Shown piece by piece: positions 54,508 to 58,239 of a DNA stretch of 58,239 nt. Position 1 is the first letter of the stretch, and each line of letters starts with the position of its first letter. The position numbers and the translations under genes were made by a program. Under the pieces are notes generated by a model. It was not told the origin of the DNA, made no database searches, and worked only from the letters and a program-made list of their open reading frames with translations. Source of the stretch: JBOFLG01 sp051657745 (GTDB lineage Bacteria; Actinomycetota; Actinomycetes; Actinomycetales; Dermatophilaceae); NCBI GenBank assembly GCA_051657745.1, contig JBOFLG010000103.1, positions 1 to 58,239 of the forward strand. The letters are read 5' to 3'.

Positions 54508-55445
54508 CCGAGTTCCTCCCGGCTGGGTGCGTACGCGCCGGCTTGCTGCACGGTGACCCCACTCGTGGCCAGCGCGCGGCCCATCGCGCCGACGACCTCG
54601 TCATGGCTGGCGGCGCGCAGGCGGGCCCGGGCCGGCGGGCCGCCGAGCAGTCCGGCGTCGAGGAGCCCGGACACCAGGCCAGCGGTGAACGAGTCACCGG
54701 CTCCGACGGTGTCGACCACGGCGGTTGAGCGGGCGGCATCGACGCCGAGCCGGCCGTCGGCGGTGCGCCAGGTGACGCCGCCAGGGCCGAGGGTGATGAC
54801 CACCAGCGCGGCGCCGAGCACCGACCAGCGCTCCATCACCTGCTCCGGGGACTGATCGGGGTAGAGCCACAGCAGGTCGTCGGAGGAGCACTTGACGACA
54901 TCGCAGAGGGCGACCAACTCCTCCACCCGGGGCCGCACGTCATCCGCCGCGCCCATGATGCTGGGCCGCACGTTCGGGTCGTAGCTCACGGTGGCGCTCG
55001 CGCGCCCGCGATGCAGCACGTCGGTGACGTTGGCCGCGCCCGGCTGCAGTGTGGTGGCGATCGAGCCAAGGTGCAGGTGCCCGGTCTGCGCCGGGAGTTG
55101 TACCGGTGGGAGTTCCCAGTGCAGGTCGAACACGTATGTCGCGCCGCCCCCGGCGTCGATGGTGGCCTGGGCTGTCGAGGTGGGTCGGGTGTCGTCGACG
55201 GCCCCGGGCAGCAGCTGCACGCCCCCGTGCTCGATGTGCTCCAGGCAGCGCCGACCGTACGCGTCACTGCCGACCACGGTGGCGAAGTATGTGTCGTGGC
55301 CGAGCCGGGCCAGGCCGAGGGCGACGTTCGCGGGCGACCCGCCCACGTGCTCGGCGGAGCCGCCGTCCGGGGTGTGGACGATGTCGACCAGCAACTCACC
55401 GACGACGACAACCGCCGGGTTCGCCGCCGGGGTGGGGAGGCTCAT
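54504..55445 (-). CDS. PfkB-family sugar kinase
   Basis: 313 residues from the ATG at 55445, with GAGAGGG upstream; 36 more upstream codons are unlikely. The ribokinase fold shows GGSPANVALGLARLG (35-49), STAQATID, and the ATP/anion-hole motif DTVGAGDSFTAG with catalytic Asp251. It probably phosphorylates fructose or a related sugar; HVGGSPANVA resembles fructokinases. It sits where mycobacteria carry glpX (fructose-1,6-bisphosphatase II) between fum and the DUF4245 gene. Confidence 0.88.
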   Translation of the reverse strand: MSLPTPAANPAVVVVGELLVDIVHTPDGGSAEHVGGSPANVALGLARLGHDTYFATVVGSDAYGRRCLEHIEHGGVQLLPGAVDDTRPTSTAQATIDAGGGATYVFDLHWELPPVQLPAQTGHLHLGSIATTLQPGAANVTDVLHRGRASATVSYDPNVRPSIMGAADDVRPRVEELVALCDVVKCSSDDLLWLYPDQSPEQVMERWSVLGAALVVITLGPGGVTWRTADGRLGVDAARSTAVVDTVGAGDSFTAGLVSGLLDAGLLGGPPARARLRAASHDEVVGAMGRALATSGVTVQQAGAYAPSREELG

Positions 55446-55545
55446 GCGGGTGATCCCTCTCGTGCGGTGCACATCCGTGACGTCGAACAACCTTATCCCC
55501 GAGCCCGGGAGGACGTTTCGCGTAGTCGTCGGCGACGATAGGGGG

Positions 55546-56109
55546 GTGACCACGCCCGCCCCGCCTCGCAGCCGCTACTCGCTCGGGTCCGCGAAGAACC
55601 TCGTCTACTCGATGCTCGCCGTCGTGGGGATGACTGCCGTGCTGGTGCTGGTCGTGCCGCGGGTCAACTCGGTGAGCGGCCCCCCGGTCGATGTCGCCGC
55701 GACCGCCGCGCAGGTGCAGCGGGACACCGGCTGGCCGATCGTGACCGCCGAAGGCTTGCCCGAGGGGTGGCGCGAGACGTCAGCGCGCTACTCCCGCACC
55801 GCCGAGGAGGTAATGGCCTGGCACGCTGGCTACCAGACACCGGAGGGCACGTATATCGCCGTGGAGCAGGCGCGGGACCCGGCACCGGGGTGGCTGAGCG
55901 CGCAGACCAACCGGGCCCCGCGGGAGGGAACCCTGCAGATCGGGGGCCGCGCCTGGCTGAAACTCGTGCGGGACACCAAGACTCAGAACAGCCTGGTCGC
56001 CGAGCCGTCGGCTCCTGGCGAACTGACCACGCTGGTCACCGGGACGGCGTCGTTCGACGAGATGTCCGAGTTCATCGGCTACCTCCGGCCGGTGGCGCCC
56101 GCCGGATGA
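55546..56109 (+). CDS. DUF4245 family membrane-anchored protein
   Basis: 187 residues from the GTG at 55546. One transmembrane segment (about 17-38) follows a short cytoplasmic N-terminus. The rest is extracytoplasmic: VDVAATAAQVQRDTGWPIVTAEGLPEGWRETSARY and GTYIAVEQA, typical of DUF4245. The function is unknown. It is a regular neighbour of xseAB and ispH in actinobacteria. Confidence 0.85.
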   Translation: MTTPAPPRSRYSLGSAKNLVYSMLAVVGMTAVLVLVVPRVNSVSGPPVDVAATAAQVQRDTGWPIVTAEGLPEGWRETSARYSRTAEEVMAWHAGYQTPEGTYIAVEQARDPAPGWLSAQTNRAPREGTLQIGGRAWLKLVRDTKTQNSLVAEPSAPGELTTLVTGTASFDEMSEFIGYLRPVAPAG

Positions 56110-56143
56110 CGCTCTCGGCGAGAACGCGGATGACGATCCCGCA

Positions 56144-56188
56144 CCGGGAGTGGGTCAACCGGGAGTGGGTCAACCGGGAGTGGGTCAT
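56144..56188 (+). repeat. 15-bp direct repeat, three copies
   Basis: CCGGGAGTGGGTCAA occurs at 56144-56158, 56159-56173 and, with one change at its last base, 56174-56188. It lies in the 118-base space between the convergent DUF4245 and xseB genes. Copy number is probably variable between strains. Confidence 0.9.
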
Positions 56189-56227
56189 TGGCTCGCGGCA
56201 ACCTTCACTCGCCGGGCAGCGTGCCGG

Positions 56228-56467
56228 CTATTCGCCGTCGGACACCGTCGACTGGGCGCGGTCGAGCCAGGTGTCGCAGTGTTTCGCGAGGGACTCACCG
56301 CGCTCCCACAGCCCCATGCTCTCGTCGAGCCCCACCTGGCCGCTCTCGAGTCGCGCGACGATCTCAGCGAGCTCGTCGCGTGCGTCCTCGTATCTCATCG
56401 CCGCGATGTCGGCATTCGGGTCCGACGGCTCGACTGCCGTCTCCGGGCTTCCCTGCGTCGGTGTCAC
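56228..56467 (-). CDS. xseB: Exodeoxyribonuclease VII small subunit
   Basis: 79 residues from the GTG at 56467. YEDARDELAEIVARLESGQVGLDESMGLWERGESLAKHCDTWLDRA is the diagnostic XseB helix pair. It binds XseA to form the single-strand exonuclease. It lies 10 bases after xseA, and TAGAGT seven bases before its start could give it a separate leaderless mRNA; that -10 box begins with the xseA stop codon. Confidence 0.93.
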   Translation of the reverse strand: MTPTQGSPETAVEPSDPNADIAAMRYEDARDELAEIVARLESGQVGLDESMGLWERGESLAKHCDTWLDRAQSTVSDGE

Positions 56468-56474
56468 GGCGGCG

Positions 56475-56480
56475 ACTCTA
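56475..56480 (-). promoter_or_regulatory. Possible xseB -10 box overlapping the xseA stop
   Basis: Minus-strand TAGAGT, seven bases before the xseB GTG. Its first three bases are the xseA TAG stop. The -35 is weak, so read-through from xseA may dominate. Confidence 0.4.
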
Positions 56481-57764
56481 GACCGACTCCCCGGCTGAGC
56501 GCGCCCCGAGTGCAGCCTCATTCGGTTGCGCGGCAAATTCACCGCACGCCACGCGCACCCGCAGCAACTCGCCGGACTCCAGCGACGCGGGATCGGTGAG
56601 GAGGCTGCCGTCGGCTCGCCGCACAATGGCGTAGCCCCGGTCGAGGGTCGACTGCGGCGACAGGGTGCGCAGTTGGGTGCGCAGGTGGGTGGTGTGGTCG
56701 CGGGCGCGGTGCAGGGTGGCCTCGACCCGACGTCGTGACCGGCTGCGAAGCGCGGCGACGAGAACCTGCTGGGCCCGCACGACGGCGCCCCGGTCGGCGA
56801 GTACGGGGCGACTGCGCAGTTCGCCCAGCCGCCGCCGGTTCAGCTCTAGCCGCAGCGTCAGGGCGCGGCGGGCCCGGTCGCGGGCGGCCGCGACCGTCAT
56901 CCGCTCTGCGTTCGCATCGGGCACGACGGCCGTGGCGGCGTCGGTGGGGGTGGAGGCCCGGTGGTCGGCGACCAGGTCGAGCAGGGGGGTGTCGACGTCG
57001 TGGCCAATGGCACTGACGACTGGGGTGCGGCAGGCGGCGACAGCGCGCAGGAGGGTCTCGTTACTGAACGGCAGAAGATCCTCGACGCCGCCTCCGCCCC
57101 GGGCGATGACGATCACGTCGATCTCGGGCACCGCGTCGAGCTCGGCCACGGCGGCGCCGACCTCAGTGACTGCGGCGACACCTTGAACAGAGACCTGTCG
57201 GACCTCGAACATCACCCCAGGCCAGCGTCGCCGGGCGTTTTCCACGACGTCTCGCTCGGCCGCGCTGGCCCGGCCACAGACCAGCCCGACCCGTCGTGGC
57301 AGGAACGGCAGCGGGCGCTTGCGGTCGCGGTCGAACAGCCCTTCCTGGGCGAGGGTTCGCTTGAGGTACTCGATGCGGGCCAGCAACTCGCCGACCCCGA
57401 CCGGCCGGATCTGCCTGGTGTCGAGCACCAGGCTGCCGCGCTGGTTCCAGAATGCCGGCTTGGCCTGAACCACGACTCGGGCGCCCTCGGTGAGTGGTCC
57501 GGCCATCGCGTCGAGCGCGTTCACGTGGATGCTGCAGGACAGGCTCATGTCGACGTCGGGGTCGCGCAGGGTCAGATAGGCAGTGCGCGCGCCGGGTCGT
57601 CGGGTGAGTTGCACGACCTGCCCCTCGACCCAGAGTGCCGACATCTTGTCGATGTACTCCCCGATCCGCATCGAGAGCAGCCGCACCGGCCAGGGGTGCT
57701 CGGCGCTGGTGTCGGCCGCCTTGTCGGGCAACTGGGGGCGCGGCGGGGACACGGCCGGGTTCAT
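56478..57764 (-). CDS. xseA: Exodeoxyribonuclease VII large subunit
   Basis: 428 residues from the ATG at 57764. The N-terminal OB domain contains VEGQVVQLTRRPGARTAYLTLRD. The catalytic domain has VGLVCGRASAAERDVVENARRRWP, IVIARGGGGVEDLLPFSNETLLRAV and SAIGHDVDTPLLDLVADHRASTPTDAA, then a long coiled-coil region. It degrades single-stranded DNA. The start is leaderless: minus-strand TACGAT lies six bases upstream. Confidence 0.95.
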   Translation of the reverse strand: MNPAVSPPRPQLPDKAADTSAEHPWPVRLLSMRIGEYIDKMSALWVEGQVVQLTRRPGARTAYLTLRDPDVDMSLSCSIHVNALDAMAGPLTEGARVVVQAKPAFWNQRGSLVLDTRQIRPVGVGELLARIEYLKRTLAQEGLFDRDRKRPLPFLPRRVGLVCGRASAAERDVVENARRRWPGVMFEVRQVSVQGVAAVTEVGAAVAELDAVPEIDVIVIARGGGGVEDLLPFSNETLLRAVAACRTPVVSAIGHDVDTPLLDLVADHRASTPTDAATAVVPDANAERMTVAAARDRARRALTLRLELNRRRLGELRSRPVLADRGAVVRAQQVLVAALRSRSRRRVEATLHRARDHTTHLRTQLRTLSPQSTLDRGYAIVRRADGSLLTDPASLESGELLRVRVACGEFAAQPNEAALGARSAGESV

Positions 57765-57770
57765 GGGCTG

Positions 57771-57776
57771 ATCGTA
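57771..57776 (-). promoter_or_regulatory. -10 box for leaderless xseA mRNA
   Basis: Minus-strand TACGAT, six bases before the xseA ATG at 57764. Confidence 0.5.
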
Positions 57777-57780
57777 GGGC

Positions 57781-57945
57781 GCTGGGATGACCTAGACCGG
57801 GCACCGATGGCACGTCGGTCGTGCGTGTCGTCGTCCCGCTGGGATGACGCGGGCGACACATCACGACAGGTGGGTTGGTCGTGTCGTCATCATGCTGGGA
57901 TGTCGCGGACCGGGCGCCGACAGCACGTGGGTTGCTCAGGTTCGT
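57781..57945 (+). repeat. Imperfect 56/57-bp tandem repeat, three copies
   Basis: Units starting GCTGGGATG at 57781, 57838 and 57894 share scattered blocks (GGGATGAC, ACCGGGC, GCACGT or GGTGGGTTG, GTGTCGTC). They fill most of the divergent xseA-ispH space (57765-58010), which has no gene. Confidence 0.65.
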
Positions 57946-57998
57946 CAGCGCGCTCGGCTCCACTGACGGTGGCGGGCCGGGCGACAATGGCCCGCACG

Positions 57999-58004
57999 TA
58001 CGAT
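57999..58004 (+). promoter_or_regulatory. -10 box for leaderless ispH mRNA
   Basis: TACGAT, six bases before the ispH ATG at 58011. Confidence 0.5.
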
Positions 58005-58010
58005 GGGCCT

Positions 58011-58239
58011 ATGTCGGAGCCCGTCAGACGCGTCCTGCTCGCCGCTCCTCGGGGGTATTGCGCGGGAGTCGACCGGGCCGTGGTGACCGTCGAGAAGGCG
58101 CTCGACCTCTACGGCGCGCCGGTGTACGTGCGCAAGCAGATCGTGCACAACCGGCACGTTGTCACCACGCTCGAGAAGCGCGGTGCGGTGTTCGTCGAGG
58201 AGACCGATGAGGTACCCGAGGGGGCCACGGTGGTGTTCT
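58011..58239 (+). CDS. ispH: HMB-PP reductase IspH (partial, 5' end)
   Basis: 76 residues to the window edge. The N-terminus VLLAAPRGYCAGVDRAV carries the first cluster cysteine (Cys17), and QIVHNRHVV includes the conserved active-site His (His46). IspH makes isopentenyl and dimethylallyl diphosphate in the last step of the MEP pathway. It diverges from xseA across a tandem repeat and has a leaderless start. Confidence 0.95.
   Translation, partial: MSEPVRRVLLAAPRGYCAGVDRAVVTVEKALDLYGAPVYVRKQIVHNRHVVTTLEKRGAVFVEETDEVPEGATVVF

Noticed and set aside
54991..56109. 372-residue start for the DUF4245 protein
   Set aside because: The first 185 codons are antisense to the PfkB gene. The conserved protein starts at the GTG at 55546.
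56144..56188. Three 15-bp repeats as a CRISPR or transposon end
   Set aside because: The units abut without spacers and encode nothing. They are a simple minisatellite between convergent genes.

Overview
The window is high-GC chromosomal DNA from an actinobacterium. The order of the str, S10, spc and alpha ribosomal clusters is actinobacterial. So are the zinc-type S14, many GTG starts, many apparently leaderless genes (a TANNNT -10 box 6-7 nt before the start codon) and the DUF4245-xseB-xseA-ispH neighbourhood. I cannot fix the genus from sequence alone.

Layout. 1-3936: end of an envelope-glycan type locus (a large GT-C-like membrane protein, a SAM methyltransferase and a family 2 glycosyltransferase). 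4312-8705: str operon rpsL-rpsG-fusA-tuf, closed by a strong terminator that also serves a convergent GNAT acetyltransferase gene. 9966-15487: S10 operon rpsJ to rpsQ. 15612-22911: spc operon rplN to map, with secY and adk. 22999-27958: methylmalonyl-CoA mutase genes mutA, mutB and the chaperone GTPase meaB, with their own promoter, placed between map and infA. 28218-33460: infA, rpmJ, rpsM, rpsK, rpsD, rpoA, rplQ, then truA behind a perfect 17-bp terminator stem. 33501-39344: accessory genes (MmcQ/YjbR protein behind a 73-bp tandem duplication, a secreted multi-module alpha-amylase, and an ArsR-type regulator with an MFS exporter). 39575-42527: rplM-rpsI, glmM and an OsmC/Ohr protein. 42582-47971: baeRF-like protein, small winged-helix regulator, GH1 beta-glucosidase, and an Mrr-like nuclease between two truncated gene remnants. 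47994-52785: an inorganic-carbon locus with a winged-helix regulator and beta-carbonic anhydrase on one strand, divergent from one long gene that fuses DabB and DabA. 52804-58239: class I fumarase and a PfkB kinase, DUF4245, xseB, xseA and the start of ispH.

How it works together. Most of the window makes ribosomes, translation factors, RNA polymerase alpha, the Sec channel, adenylate kinase and methionine aminopeptidase. The mut genes convert methylmalonyl-CoA to succinyl-CoA, feeding the TCA cycle in which the fumarase also acts. Carbonic anhydrase plus the DAB pump would supply bicarbonate, plausibly for carboxylases such as propionyl-CoA carboxylase, which makes the mutase substrate; that link is inference. 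The most unusual items are the single-chain DabB-DabA protein with a 7-6-7 inverted repeat inside its promoter, a shared ~47-residue C-terminal domain on both L4 and L17, a strongly over-represented GGATGACG octamer often arranged as inverted repeats, and an isolated Mrr-like nuclease gene with truncated neighbours.
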